Source of the DNA: Pirellulales bacterium
Lineage (GTDB): Bacteria; Planctomycetota; Planctomycetia; Pirellulales; Lacipirellulaceae
Direction of reading: 5' to 3'
Assembly: GCA_028279215.1 (NCBI GenBank)
Contig: JANQOF010000036.1
Location: 1 to 64,000 of the forward strand
DNA: 64,000 bases
Position 1 is the stretch's first letter, and the number at the start of each line of letters is the position of its first letter. Both the position numbers and the translations under genes were made by a program. The notes below the pieces were generated by a model, which was not told the origin of the DNA, did not search any database, and saw only the letters and a program-made list of their open reading frames with translations. Shown here piece after piece: positions 28,201 to 36,638 of the stretch.

Positions 28201-29080
28201 AAGTAGCGTTCAAGTAACTTGTACTAGCTTGTTCGCCGAGAACGACGATTTGGAAGGTGCGACTGGCTACCTGCTGACCTGTCGTAGCTTTCCAGAATCT
28301 AGCGTTGTTGCCTGGCGGGGTTCTGGCAGACAACTTGACGGAATATACACCGTCTCGCATGGGTAATGGTACTTGCAGCTCGACGGAAGCGTTTCCGTGA
28401 ACCGGCAAGGCAACTCTCTCGGTGCGCGTCCACTCTTGAGGGCCGCTTCGTCCCTGCACGAGCTCGGCAACCAGATCGATCGATCCGCCCGCCTCGAGTC
28501 CAGCGATCACGGGCTCAACGTCGAACCGAAAAGTCTCGCCTGGTGTAAAGACCAAGTCTTCGCGATCGGTATGAATGCGAAGCGAGTCGTCCTTCAACCG
28601 ATGTACCAGTAGAGTCGTTCCAGCCGGGTTTTGAAGCGATGGCATCGACGAGCGATGCGGCTCGTTCATGAGTTCCGCTAGCGATTTTTCCACTACCGTT
28701 GATGATTCGTCACCTGCAGCTCGCATCTCGATTTTGAGCGTGGCCGATAGCGGCGCGTTGACCGTGATGTCGAATCCATCGAAGGTGCGTGGTCGCGGTT
28801 GGGCGACGAAGGCCACACTATTGTCGAGCCATAGAGAGCCTGGCGTGTCGTGCTCTCGGCCTAGCAGCGACAGTTCGGTCAGCCGCCCAGTGCCCACCGA
28901 CACCCTGCCGGCCCATTGCACGCCCGTAGCACCGCCCCACGCAATGCGAATCCGCATTGTCTCAGACGATTCGGCTAGCGCGCTGGTTGCGACCACAAAA
29001 TGCGCAGCGGTGATACTGGCCAGCAGCGTCGCCACCCGCAGGAAGCGCGTTGTCGACTTGACATAGGTCGGTGACGGCAC
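25226..29080 (-). CDS. Very large exported protein, glycoside-hydrolase-like barrel suspected
   Basis: The 1284-residue protein has a signal sequence (FLRVATLLASITAAHFVVATSALAES) and begins with GTG. The first 450 residues look like beta-sandwich domains. The middle contains pieces such as GLQLIPTLRFTATLPGVEAGI, HPAFAGIGLELTSESHLALP and TPRLLDTREFDVRPR that suggest a TIM-barrel like that of GHL10/family-10-like hydrolases. The C-terminal 350 residues appear to hold a carbohydrate-binding-like jelly roll and a coiled end. I cannot name catalytic acids with confidence. It stands just before the polysaccharide locus on the same strand and could act on surface glycans. Confidence 0.75.
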   Translation of the reverse strand: MPSPTYVKSTTRFLRVATLLASITAAHFVVATSALAESSETMRIRIAWGGATGVQWAGRVSVGTGRLTELSLLGREHDTPGSLWLDNSVAFVAQPRPRTFDGFDITVNAPLSATLKIEMRAAGDESSTVVEKSLAELMNEPHRSSMPSLQNPAGTTLLVHRLKDDSLRIHTDREDLVFTPGETFRFDVEPVIAGLEAGGSIDLVAELVQGRSGPQEWTRTERVALPVHGNASVELQVPLPMRDGVYSVKLSARTPPGNNARFWKATTGQQVASRTFQIVVLGEQASTSYLNATWKTQIEIDPSNPGWWNRLPDWTRLDRLANITSQPLASEPFRTSTHRGQPLAELSPGGNVAPSWRAYPLPGAEPGRPHVVEVDLPTDVPQKLIVRVYEPNSSDKLIPTGPGGGVLVDAATGTEPGVQTYRYLFWPRTRSPMAVIQNGSGTDFAKYGKIRLRIARPTTTAAPSIDNQTRMVAAYFDWPSLLERTTSRLPTRDGRPPVDDWQTFYNAAERLAVMLEVSGYNAAVVNVLDGGSAAFDLGEHPNLPVLNTTQIGGGTTDLPAAEPLELLLRFLSRRGLQLIPTLRFTATLPGVEAGIRRNDYRTLEEFPVWTNLQRQPRRVVRTDFRGAQPPHYRLAHADVAAEIRGIARRLIQRSSTHPAFAGIGLELTSESHLALPPAEYGITQARLAQLARLIGADATKLDGWVRQPRSILDHAATRRAWLELRARQNTRVVEAISADVRSTDPQASVLLLTPRLLDTREFDVRPRLTGNRDLDDLYLERGLDMSSLRNTPNVLMSSTRHVTRGLTLADAAQAMQLSVGAAGDSARSAACVCWQHATDVASPVAAEFAADHTVWPIVFDAIGELGNSRLTPQLFDGASGAIVVGGPAGPGSLANEACRRQLRLASRIPAVAASASSEAFAQPVSAHVYPLQSGCVTAVVNDFPWPVTATVTLDVAERTAGRVLASDSQSDSPPASYEAGSHAWKVQLAPHETQALKFETDSVKVTGVNVQVSEAATSGLGALCDALERQDLKPDTLAPYSEVLNTAFEQINESGTAVGWESPAGVATVTPGVDGNRAAQLVSAGDGAYIATQPFRAPPTGQMALTGYVRVVRLSADAELRLFMEEVGGTLRPPHVTLPATTLLEHHRAKQWNAYQFGVDNLALDSQAMMRIRIELIGEGEVWIDQLQVHDLLYPLNIYPEESDQQVLALVQHVKAPRQALEARQYRDCQRLLDSYWSRFVLEYLPAIEQPSPGSGNAGLVNDSEEKSEPTPRITDRVRDWLRF

Positions 29081-29275
29081 CGGACATCCTTGTCCGAGGT
29101 GGGATTCAAGCGTGCCTAGATTGGCGGACGAATTGTAGTTGGCTGGTGCATTCGTCGCTAGAGCGAATCGATGCGATCACTGCTATCAAACGACGCCTGG
29201 CATGCCGTTGTTGGGTTGCGGAACTCGGCCGCACTTAAGGGTGCTGTCGCCGCTGGCTGTCCATATCCGGTCTCT

Positions 29276-30451
29276 TCACTCTCCGCTAGACAGGGTGGCC
29301 AACTGCCGCCAGGGCCTGCCGGCGGCAGCCAACCGATCGATCTCGAGTGACACTTGCTCAAGGTACTTCGCGTCGGCATTGCAAATCGATGCGACATCGT
29401 TTGCCTGCCACAGGTCATCCGGCGCAACATACAGTTCTCCTCCGAATTGTTTGTCTTCGCGAGTTACATATTGCCATTCGTCTGTTTCAGCATAGCGAGA
29501 GCCGTCGACCCGACCTGCCGCGATGTTTCGCGCAGTTGTGCGCGGTGTCTCGTCGCCGGCCAGGGCGATGAGCAACTCACTGATGTCGCTCCATTGCAGC
29601 AGTTCCTTACGGCGCACAAGGCAAGGTACCAGCGGCCCGCGGATGATCAGCGGCAGATGAAACAGCTCCCGGTATGCCGGGCTGCCCAGTCCTAGGTGGC
29701 CATGTTCGCCAAGGGCAAATCCTCGAACTCCGCAACATACAACGGTTGCCGGCGTGTTGGGCCACAGATCGCTGAGAAGCGAGTCGATTGCCCCAATCGA
29801 CTGGTCCAGCGCCATCACCTGGCCTGCGTACCGACAGCCGGTTAGGAAGACCTCGTCACTTGCTTCATCGCTGTCCACGACAGGCTGTTCGGGAACCTTT
29901 AGACTGTCACCCAACGTTGGATCATCGTCATCGACCAGGCTTCTGGCAAACTCGATCGGAGCGTCCCACGCGGCCAGCAACCCACGCAGATGGACCCACA
30001 AGAAACGCGGCTGTTCGTACTCGCCCGACCATCCACCTAGCACGTCGGCCGCTGCCTCAAGGACTCTTCCCAAGGCCGTATCAAGTACCTCGGAAGCGCG
30101 ACAAGTTTGATTGGAGTCGACGAACGTCACGTCGTCGAACTGGTTGGTGTCGAGACGGTTAACGAGTTCTGGTTCGTCAGTTACCAAGTGGCGTAGGTAA
30201 CCTGCATTGTCCAGCAAGTCGAGCAAATGGCGGTCGCCGTTCCGTGGGCCGTCCAGAACGTGCTGGCCAGTCCACATGGCGCCGTACGCATCCGACAGTT
30301 GGTTCGACTCGCCGAGAAAGCGGTCGTAAACCATGCCCTCGCTAGCCAAACGATCGAGCGAGGGCGTTTGGTACCAAGTATTCCCGAACGCTCCCAGCGC
30401 CCGAGCTCGGAGCCCATCGACCACCAGGACTACTATGGTGCTGCTCTGCAT
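29276..30451 (-). CDS. Sulfatase-fold protein lacking catalytic residues
   Basis: The alkaline-phosphatase/sulfatase fold is recognisable from IVVLVVDGLRARALGAFGN, TPSLDRLASEGMVYDRF and GEHGHLGLGSPAYRELFHLPLIIRGP, as in arylsulfatases. However, the formylglycine motif CxPSR before the LTG turn is replaced by QLSDAYGAMWTG, and the metal-binding DHG is replaced by CCGVRGFALGEHG. The first DD metal pair is VDG. These losses argue for a pseudoenzyme or a very altered hydrolase. I start at ATG 30451 (MQSSTIVVL), giving 391 residues. It ends the minus-strand polysaccharide operon, 44 bp after the ligase-glycosyltransferase gene. Confidence 0.8.
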   Translation of the reverse strand: MQSSTIVVLVVDGLRARALGAFGNTWYQTPSLDRLASEGMVYDRFLGESNQLSDAYGAMWTGQHVLDGPRNGDRHLLDLLDNAGYLRHLVTDEPELVNRLDTNQFDDVTFVDSNQTCRASEVLDTALGRVLEAAADVLGGWSGEYEQPRFLWVHLRGLLAAWDAPIEFARSLVDDDDPTLGDSLKVPEQPVVDSDEASDEVFLTGCRYAGQVMALDQSIGAIDSLLSDLWPNTPATVVCCGVRGFALGEHGHLGLGSPAYRELFHLPLIIRGPLVPCLVRRKELLQWSDISELLIALAGDETPRTTARNIAAGRVDGSRYAETDEWQYVTREDKQFGGELYVAPDDLWQANDVASICNADAKYLEQVSLEIDRLAAAGRPWRQLATLSSGE

Positions 30452-30495
30452 GGGGACGAGTATAGAGCCGTCGCCCAATGCGGCATAGCGGCGCG

Positions 30496-32700
30496 TCAGC
30501 CCGCGACGCGTTGCCACTCGCTCCACACCAAACGTGGAAAGGCAACTGCGTCGCGAAAGTACCGACCGGCCAGTCGTCGCGGTTCGGTCGATAGACGGTA
30601 TAGCCACTCGAGTCCGGTGCGTTGCATCCAAACCGGAGCACGACGTTTTTCCCCGGCAAGAAAGTCAATGGTGGCTCCAGCACAAATGGCCACCTTCGCC
30701 TCCAGCCGGTACTGGTGCTTGGCTATCCAGAGCTCTTGCTTGGGTGCCCCTAGGCCAATCACCACCACGTCTGGACGTGCTGCGGCCACCGCGTCGAAGA
30801 TTACTTGATTCGCAACCGGATTGCGTTCGAAGCCAACCGGCGGACAGTGCGTACCCACCACTTCGACACCGGTGTACCGGCGGTGAATGTTCTCCGCCGC
30901 GCGTTTGGCGACTCCTGGTCCAGCGCCGAGCAAGAACACGCGTAGCGGTCGTTGGTTGTGCTCCGCGGCGGAGAGTAGATTGGGCACCAAATCGCTTCCA
31001 GCGACGCGCTCTGGAAGTGGGTGTCCAAGTAGTTTCGATGCCGCCACGATTGGCGCGCCATCGGCCAACACCATGTCGGCACTGGCGTACGACTTCCGGA
31101 GCCTACTGTGATGTGTAAGCAGGACTGCGTGGTCGACGTTCGGCGTAACAACATACCGGCACACCGACGTTGTGGGATGGTTGCACCATGCCAACACCTT
31201 GGCGGTCGCCTCACTGAGCGTTACTCGGTCGATCTCCATTCCGAATAGCGCGACCTTACGCGCAGTGCTGTTGGACGAAACTCGTCTAGGTGCGTTGGCT
31301 AGCTGGGTGCCGCTGGTTGTACGTAGAAGCGCTGACGGTGCGCGGTAGTAGGTGCAGCTCTTCGTGGCAGCCTGCTCAGCCGTTGCTACCGCCATGCCAA
31401 TGACCAAGAACACCAGCCACTGGTCCTGATAGATGTGGCTCAAGTCGTGGAACAACGCCGACGGAAGGTACACGGCCAGCACCGCCAGCATCCAGCGGCC
31501 CATCTGTTGAGTCGCCAGGGTGGCGCCTTCGTAAAGAGACATGCGCAAACCGATCTGGCACCACACCACCAGCATTGCAGCATAAGCCACAAGTCCTAGT
31601 ATGCCGGTTTCGGTCAACAAACCTAGGAACGTATTGTGGTGGTGGAGTTCGCGGATCGACTCAAGTTCGAACGACTGGCTTCGGTCCGAAAGGTAGGGCA
31701 GCTTCTTGTCGTAGAAACGCCCGAATCCAACACCGGTGAGGGGTTCGTCGAAGAACATGTTCCAAGAAACGTAGGCGAATGCGGTTCGCTGTTGCACCGA
31801 ATGGCGCGACGCCCTACCCGAGTCTTCGCGATCCAAGTGCATCACGAACGACCAGGCCATTACTGCCGCAACCACCGCGGCGGCGAGCACACCGGCTGTT
31901 GCGTGCCAGCGATATCGCTTCGGTGTCTCCGTGAAGACGATTACCAGCGCGCTAAGCGCCAGCCCAAGCCAAACGCTGCGGGTATACGTGAAGAACACAG
32001 CCGCGACCATCAAGGCCATCGCTGAGAAGATGAGAAGTTGCCAGCCACGTGAGACGCGCGACCGTAATGTCCACGCCGCCCAGAATGCCACACATAGATA
32101 GTTCCCCAAACTCACGGAGTTTAGCGCGGGCCCGCGGGCGCGGCCGAAATGCGTGCCGAGTTCCGGATCGCTGATGTACTTGGGGAACACCGCCCACCAC
32201 TGCGCAGCAACTTCTGCACATGCGGTAAACGCGAGGTAAGCCCCCAGGCCCGTGAGCACCGCCAGCACCACGGTTACCGTACGCGTCGTGAGCGGGGCGA
32301 GTCGAACCACCAAGTACAGCAGTGCGGGCGCCCAAAAGCTAAACAGTAGTCGAAACATGGGCGACGTCGGCAAATCCGTGTCCGGTCCAATGCCAAACGC
32401 CAAGCAACTGACGGTGAGCCACCCAAGCAACACGATCGCAATCCAGTCGACAGCAAGCAGTTTCGGCAGCGCGATACGGCCGCGCAAGAACCACACCGCC
32501 ACCACCACTAGCATTACTCCAAGGAGTACCCGGTCAACCGTTAGCGGCACGGGGCCAAGCCGCGCGTGCCAAAATGGATACCCCAACACGTAGCCGATGG
32601 CGACTGTCGCCACGGCTGCACCAACTGGTGAGCTTCGGCGAAGCACGAGGGCGATCCCGAACAGGGAGACAATCGCACCGAAGATCGGGGCCATGGGCAT
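30496..32700 (-). CDS. O-antigen ligase fused to WecG/TagA/CpsF glycosyltransferase
   Basis: About 734 residues. The first 450 are a multi-helix membrane protein of the O-antigen ligase/polymerase (Wzy_C) type, with a large loop before the helix ending GRWMLAVLAVYLPSALFHD. The C-terminal 250 residues are a WecG/TagA/CpsF transferase: VALFGMEIDRVTLSEA, YVVTPNVDHAVLL, ADGAPIVAASKLLG, VFLLGAGPGVAKRAAENI, and VVIGLGAPKQELWIAKH. Such transferases add N-acetylmannosamine or related sugars to lipid-linked glycans. The two functions in one chain is unusual. The start is ATG 32700 or 32694; the longer frame overlaps the Wzz gene. Confidence 0.88.
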   Translation of the reverse strand: MPMAPIFGAIVSLFGIALVLRRSSPVGAAVATVAIGYVLGYPFWHARLGPVPLTVDRVLLGVMLVVVAVWFLRGRIALPKLLAVDWIAIVLLGWLTVSCLAFGIGPDTDLPTSPMFRLLFSFWAPALLYLVVRLAPLTTRTVTVVLAVLTGLGAYLAFTACAEVAAQWWAVFPKYISDPELGTHFGRARGPALNSVSLGNYLCVAFWAAWTLRSRVSRGWQLLIFSAMALMVAAVFFTYTRSVWLGLALSALVIVFTETPKRYRWHATAGVLAAAVVAAVMAWSFVMHLDREDSGRASRHSVQQRTAFAYVSWNMFFDEPLTGVGFGRFYDKKLPYLSDRSQSFELESIRELHHHNTFLGLLTETGILGLVAYAAMLVVWCQIGLRMSLYEGATLATQQMGRWMLAVLAVYLPSALFHDLSHIYQDQWLVFLVIGMAVATAEQAATKSCTYYRAPSALLRTTSGTQLANAPRRVSSNSTARKVALFGMEIDRVTLSEATAKVLAWCNHPTTSVCRYVVTPNVDHAVLLTHHSRLRKSYASADMVLADGAPIVAASKLLGHPLPERVAGSDLVPNLLSAAEHNQRPLRVFLLGAGPGVAKRAAENIHRRYTGVEVVGTHCPPVGFERNPVANQVIFDAVAAARPDVVVIGLGAPKQELWIAKHQYRLEAKVAICAGATIDFLAGEKRRAPVWMQRTGLEWLYRLSTEPRRLAGRYFRDAVAFPRLVWSEWQRVAG

Positions 32701-32770
32701 TGCGAACTTTGGAATGTGGGACAGTGGTTCAGGCACAGACAAAACAGGTGTGGATGACGCTGTTGCCCGT

Positions 32771-34273
32771 TTAACGGGGCACGGGGTCGCGGCGGGATTC
32801 GAAGCCAGCCGCGATCGCATCGCTCAACGTGGCCTGGCTGCGACCAGTCGACGCGTATCCAAATTCGAGAATCGGGCTTCTTAGCTCCGCCGGCTTGCTC
32901 TCCGCGTCCAAATCCTCTTCTGTTAGCGGGGTAGGTCCATGCTGGATGAAGATCACGCCAAGCCCTAGCAACAAGCCAACTAGGCTGCCTGCGGCAACAA
33001 ACGTCGACCGACTGGGACCAACCGGCCGCAGCCCTGATTCCACGTCGTCCAACCGCGACAGGACGCTCGCACTCTGGGCACCTGCCAGTTGGCCTTCGGC
33101 GTCGGCCAATCTGGTAGTGGCCGCGTCGACCAGTTGCACATGATTGTCTACCGCAGCGACGAGTTGCGAGTAAGCCGCGCGGTGCGAGGCAAGATGCTTC
33201 TGGTTCGCATGGCTCGTGGCAAGCCGCTGCTCAAGTGCCTGACTCTGGCTGTCACTGAGTGCCAGCTCGATTTCCAGTCCGCTGATCGCACTGGCCAACT
33301 CGTTGTGGATTTGTTGACGCACTTGGGTTTCGGATTCTTGTGCAGCGAGCACCAGAGGATGGGCCGGTGCCAGATTGCCGAGTAGGCGGGCAGTGGTTAG
33401 TTGAGAGTCGACAAGCCCTTGTTTCAGTCGTTCCACTGACGGTTGCGATGCGAGCAGCGAGCTAGGCGTTGCCACCAATCGTTGAGGATCGGCCTGGGCC
33501 AGTCGCAGCTCAGCCAGCAGTCGTTCGGTTTGCCGACGATCGGACTCGTTGGCTCGCAACTCGGCTTTGATCGCCAGGTTATTCAGCGAGGCTTCACTAG
33601 ATCCTCCTAAGGGGTTGACTAGGCTTCGCAGGTCGACCAAATCTGCCCCGACGGAGCTCTCAAAATCGGACAGCTGTTGAATCTTGCAGTTCAGCATTGC
33701 TTGGGCCTGATCAACCCCTTTGGTCAGTTCGGCAATCATGCTATCGGCTTGGGCCTTGCGAATCTCTTGGGTGCGGCGTTCCAAGGCCTCGGCCAATGCG
33801 GTAGTGAGGGCCGCGGCGCGCTGGGGATCTTTGTCCAGTACGCCCAAGTAGAATACTTCGGTCTTGCCAAACTCGGCCCCACCAGGAGGAGTCATAACCA
33901 TTGCGTCACGAAAGCTCTCAATGTCCTCCGCTGTTGGCCAGTTCTGTGGCGTAAACCATCCGCGTGGAGGTCCCACCTTGTTGAGCGCAGCGGAAACGAC
34001 CGTCTTGCTGCGGGCCAGCTCAAGCAGAGTCTCTTGAATTGTCTTCATCTCCGTCAGGTCGGAGAACTTTCCGAGTGGATCGGTGCTGAGACCCGCTACC
34101 TCGGGCCGGATCAGCAGACCTTGCGTTGCCTTCCACTTTCGCGGCGTAACCAGCGATACCAGCCCGGCTATCACCGCGACCGTCACCATGGGAAGGATCC
34201 AGGTGCGGCGATGTTTGACGAGCAATTCGACCATTTGACGGGGCGAAATTCCCTGCACGACGGGACGCGACAT
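32771..34273 (-). CDS. Wzz/GumC-type polysaccharide chain-length protein
   Basis: The 500-residue protein has the standard plan of a polysaccharide co-polymerase: an N-terminal helix (WILPMVTVAVIAGLVSLV) followed by a basic TPRKWKATQGLLI patch, a long coiled-coil region (roughly residues 150-420) and a C-terminal helix (FVAAGSLVGLLLGLGVIFI). It lacks the cytoplasmic BY-kinase domain that sometimes follows; no kinase gene is nearby. I start at ATG 34273 (MSRPVVQGISPRQMVELL), because the upstream 112 residues overlap the divergent region. It is the first gene of the minus-strand part of the polysaccharide locus. Confidence 0.9.
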   Translation of the reverse strand: MSRPVVQGISPRQMVELLVKHRRTWILPMVTVAVIAGLVSLVTPRKWKATQGLLIRPEVAGLSTDPLGKFSDLTEMKTIQETLLELARSKTVVSAALNKVGPPRGWFTPQNWPTAEDIESFRDAMVMTPPGGAEFGKTEVFYLGVLDKDPQRAAALTTALAEALERRTQEIRKAQADSMIAELTKGVDQAQAMLNCKIQQLSDFESSVGADLVDLRSLVNPLGGSSEASLNNLAIKAELRANESDRRQTERLLAELRLAQADPQRLVATPSSLLASQPSVERLKQGLVDSQLTTARLLGNLAPAHPLVLAAQESETQVRQQIHNELASAISGLEIELALSDSQSQALEQRLATSHANQKHLASHRAAYSQLVAAVDNHVQLVDAATTRLADAEGQLAGAQSASVLSRLDDVESGLRPVGPSRSTFVAAGSLVGLLLGLGVIFIQHGPTPLTEEDLDAESKPAELRSPILEFGYASTGRSQATLSDAIAAGFESRRDPVPR

Positions 34274-34586
34274 AACGGCTTCTCGGTAGTTGAGGCATCG
34301 AGTGGGGAGATGAGCACTCACTCCAAGGGCAATCACCATGCCAGAGCCATCGCGCGCTGGTTCGCGGTCCCAATGGCAAGGCGATCTCCCTGCTTTAGCG
34401 CGCTGGACCGGTTGGTTGTGTGGCAGCGACGCGACAACATGTGGCGTGGCGACAACGCCGGCTTCACCGGAGCAATCGGTGTATCCCGAAACCGGCCAAT
34501 CGCCGATTTGAAAACGGCTCCACGCAAGCAAGACTTCCTTGATCCGTCTATCCACATGTTGCGTACTCCCGCTCCAGGCACCCGCC
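34274..34586. promoter_or_regulatory. Divergent intergenic region of the polysaccharide locus
   Basis: About 310 bp separate the starts of the Wzz-type gene (minus) and the acyltransferase gene (plus). Both arms of the locus therefore have to be transcribed from this region. I do not see a confident promoter box or operator repeat. The placement is inferred from gene orientation only. Confidence 0.4.
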
Positions 34587-35735
34587 GTGAAACTCCAGGT
34601 CGAAGTCATCGAGCACTTGTCGGAGATTTCCGCGCTCGGTACCGCTTGGCGGCGCCTTGACGGCGACGTGCCGTTTCGTTCATACGGGTGGCTGACGAAC
34701 TGGTGGCAGCACTATGGTGCGCCGAGCGGCAACGACCGGCTGTGTCTATCTGTTCTCGTGGTTCGTGATCGAGCACGACCAGGCGACGAGCAGGTTGTGG
34801 GCATTGCTCCGTGGTATGCCGAGCGAACGCGGGCGCGTGGCATCGTCCTGCGTGCGATGGGCGATGGCGAGGTGTGCAGTGACCACGTGAGTGTTCTATG
34901 TCAGGAAAACGACGCATGCGCGGTGGGAACTGCTCTTGCCTCACACCTTTGTCACTCCGACGAGTGGGATCGCTTGGTGCTGAGCGATGTGGACGAAGGC
35001 GACGCGGTGCTAGACCATCTCGTTCGCGAGTTGAGCGTCCGCGACTGCGCGACCCGTGTCCGGCCAGCGGGAAACTGTTGGGCGATCGATCTACCCAACA
35101 CGTGGGATGTCTTTCTTTCGATGCAAAGCAAGTCTCACCGTAAACACCTCCGCCGTGCTTGCGATCGAGTGGTCGATACCGATCGCGTCCGCTGGCACCT
35201 GGTTGAGACCGACATCGACTTCGACACAGCATGGCCCATCTTCGTCGAGTTGCACCAACGTCGACGAATCAGTCTGGGCGAGCCGGGATGTTTCGCCTCG
35301 CAGGCGTTTGCCGCCTTTCATAGAGAGGCTGCTCTGCAGCTACTGAACGAAGACCGCCTGCGGTTGAGTTGGATGGAGCTTGACAACGAGCCGATCGCGG
35401 CCGAATACCAGGTCGCCGGTGATCGAGTGACTTACGCCTATCAGGGCGGAATCGATCCTGGCCGGCTATCCGACGCACCAGGCCGCTTGTCGCTCATCGC
35501 ATCCATTCGGCATGCGATTGCGGAAGGGCAGCAGACGTTCGACTTCATGCGAGGCGACGAATCGTATAAGTCGCATTGGCGGGCGCAGCCAAGACCGACT
35601 TGCGAGCTTCAAGCGTTTGCTCCATCGCACCGAAACAATTGGATCGCACAAACTGCCGACTGGGCCGACTCGCTGGCATCCGCATTCAAGGCCGGGTTGC
35701 GGCCGTTAGTGTCGCCCGTGTCCGACGCACTCTGA
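34587..35735 (+). CDS. GNAT acyltransferase of the FemAB/CelD type
   Basis: A 382-residue double-GNAT protein. Recognisable blocks are FRSYGWLTNWWQHYG near residue 30, MQSKSHRKHLRRA near 185, and the C-terminal GNAT core FDFMRGDESYKSHWR, which is typical of BioF2-like/CelD acyltransferases. Relatives in exopolysaccharide loci are known as FemAB-like or exosortase-associated proteins; they may add amino-acyl or acyl groups to glycans. The start is uncertain: GTG 34587 gives the family N-terminus, while TTG 34539 is the track choice. The deacetylase gene begins 19 bp after its end. Confidence 0.8.
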   Translation: MKLQVEVIEHLSEISALGTAWRRLDGDVPFRSYGWLTNWWQHYGAPSGNDRLCLSVLVVRDRARPGDEQVVGIAPWYAERTRARGIVLRAMGDGEVCSDHVSVLCQENDACAVGTALASHLCHSDEWDRLVLSDVDEGDAVLDHLVRELSVRDCATRVRPAGNCWAIDLPNTWDVFLSMQSKSHRKHLRRACDRVVDTDRVRWHLVETDIDFDTAWPIFVELHQRRRISLGEPGCFASQAFAAFHREAALQLLNEDRLRLSWMELDNEPIAAEYQVAGDRVTYAYQGGIDPGRLSDAPGRLSLIASIRHAIAEGQQTFDFMRGDESYKSHWRAQPRPTCELQAFAPSHRNNWIAQTADWADSLASAFKAGLRPLVSPVSDAL

Positions 35736-35754
35736 GCACGAGCAGACCCTAACG

Positions 35755-36636
35755 ATGAATCCTGGTAAACAATGGTTGCTGAATACCTATCTGTTGGCAA
35801 CGACACCGGTTCGCGCGGTGGCAAGTCACTATCGCCACTTGCGTGGTGCTGAACCAGTCCAGATCCTGTTCTATCATCGCGTGGCAGACTATTCGCCGAA
35901 CCCGTGGACCATTAGTTCGGAGGCATTTGCTCAGCAAATCGAGTGGCTTCAGCAGCGATTCGACATCGTCTCGCTGGCCGAAGCGCAACGACGTATTCTC
36001 TCGGGGAAGAACAGCCGACCGACGGTCGCTATCACTTTTGACGACGGCTATGCCGACAACTGCGACTTTGCCTTGCCGCTCTTGCTCGATCGTGAGTTGC
36101 CGTTCACGTACTTTGTAACGTCGAAAAACGTAGCGAATGACCTTCCGTTCCCACACGACGTCGAGCGCGGGGAACCCTTGCCGCCCAACTCCGTTGCCGA
36201 TATTCAAGCACTTTCGGATGCGGGCATCGAAATTGGCGCGCACACGAGAACCCATGTCGACTTGGCAACAATCGAACCGCGGAGGCTCGACGACGAGATC
36301 AACGGATCGAAACACGACCTGGAGGAGATGTCTGGCAGAGCTGTGAGGTACTTCGCTTTTCCGTTCGGACAACGAGTCAACATGACGCCGGAGTCTTTCG
36401 AGCTTGCCCGCGACGGAGGTTTTGCGGGAGCTTGCTCTGCTTACGGTGGGTACAACTTCCCAGGCCGCGACCCGTTTCACCTAAAGCGAATCCACGCCGA
36501 TCCGCATCTCGCCCGGTTCGCACATTGGTTGTCGGTGGACGTCATGAAGAGTTTGGCCAGTTCGTCGGAAGTTGCTTACGTCTCACTGAGTCACGACGCT
36601 ATCCGCCGACGACTCGCGGTCGCGAAAGGTTCGTAA
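35755..36636 (+). CDS. NodB-type polysaccharide deacetylase
   Basis: The 293-residue protein contains the NodB fold with the metal and catalytic motifs TFDDGYADN near residue 97 and HTRTHVDL near residue 161. It opens with an LFYHRVAD segment typical of exopolysaccharide-type deacetylases. It should remove N-acetyl groups from a surface glycan outside the cell or in the cytoplasm; I see only a weak signal region. The flippase gene starts two bases after its stop. In exosortase-linked loci deacetylases of this kind accompany FemAB-like proteins. Confidence 0.92.
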   Translation: MNPGKQWLLNTYLLATTPVRAVASHYRHLRGAEPVQILFYHRVADYSPNPWTISSEAFAQQIEWLQQRFDIVSLAEAQRRILSGKNSRPTVAITFDDGYADNCDFALPLLLDRELPFTYFVTSKNVANDLPFPHDVERGEPLPPNSVADIQALSDAGIEIGAHTRTHVDLATIEPRRLDDEINGSKHDLEEMSGRAVRYFAFPFGQRVNMTPESFELARDGGFAGACSAYGGYNFPGRDPFHLKRIHADPHLARFAHWLSVDVMKSLASSSEVAYVSLSHDAIRRRLAVAKGS

Positions 36637-36638
36637 GC

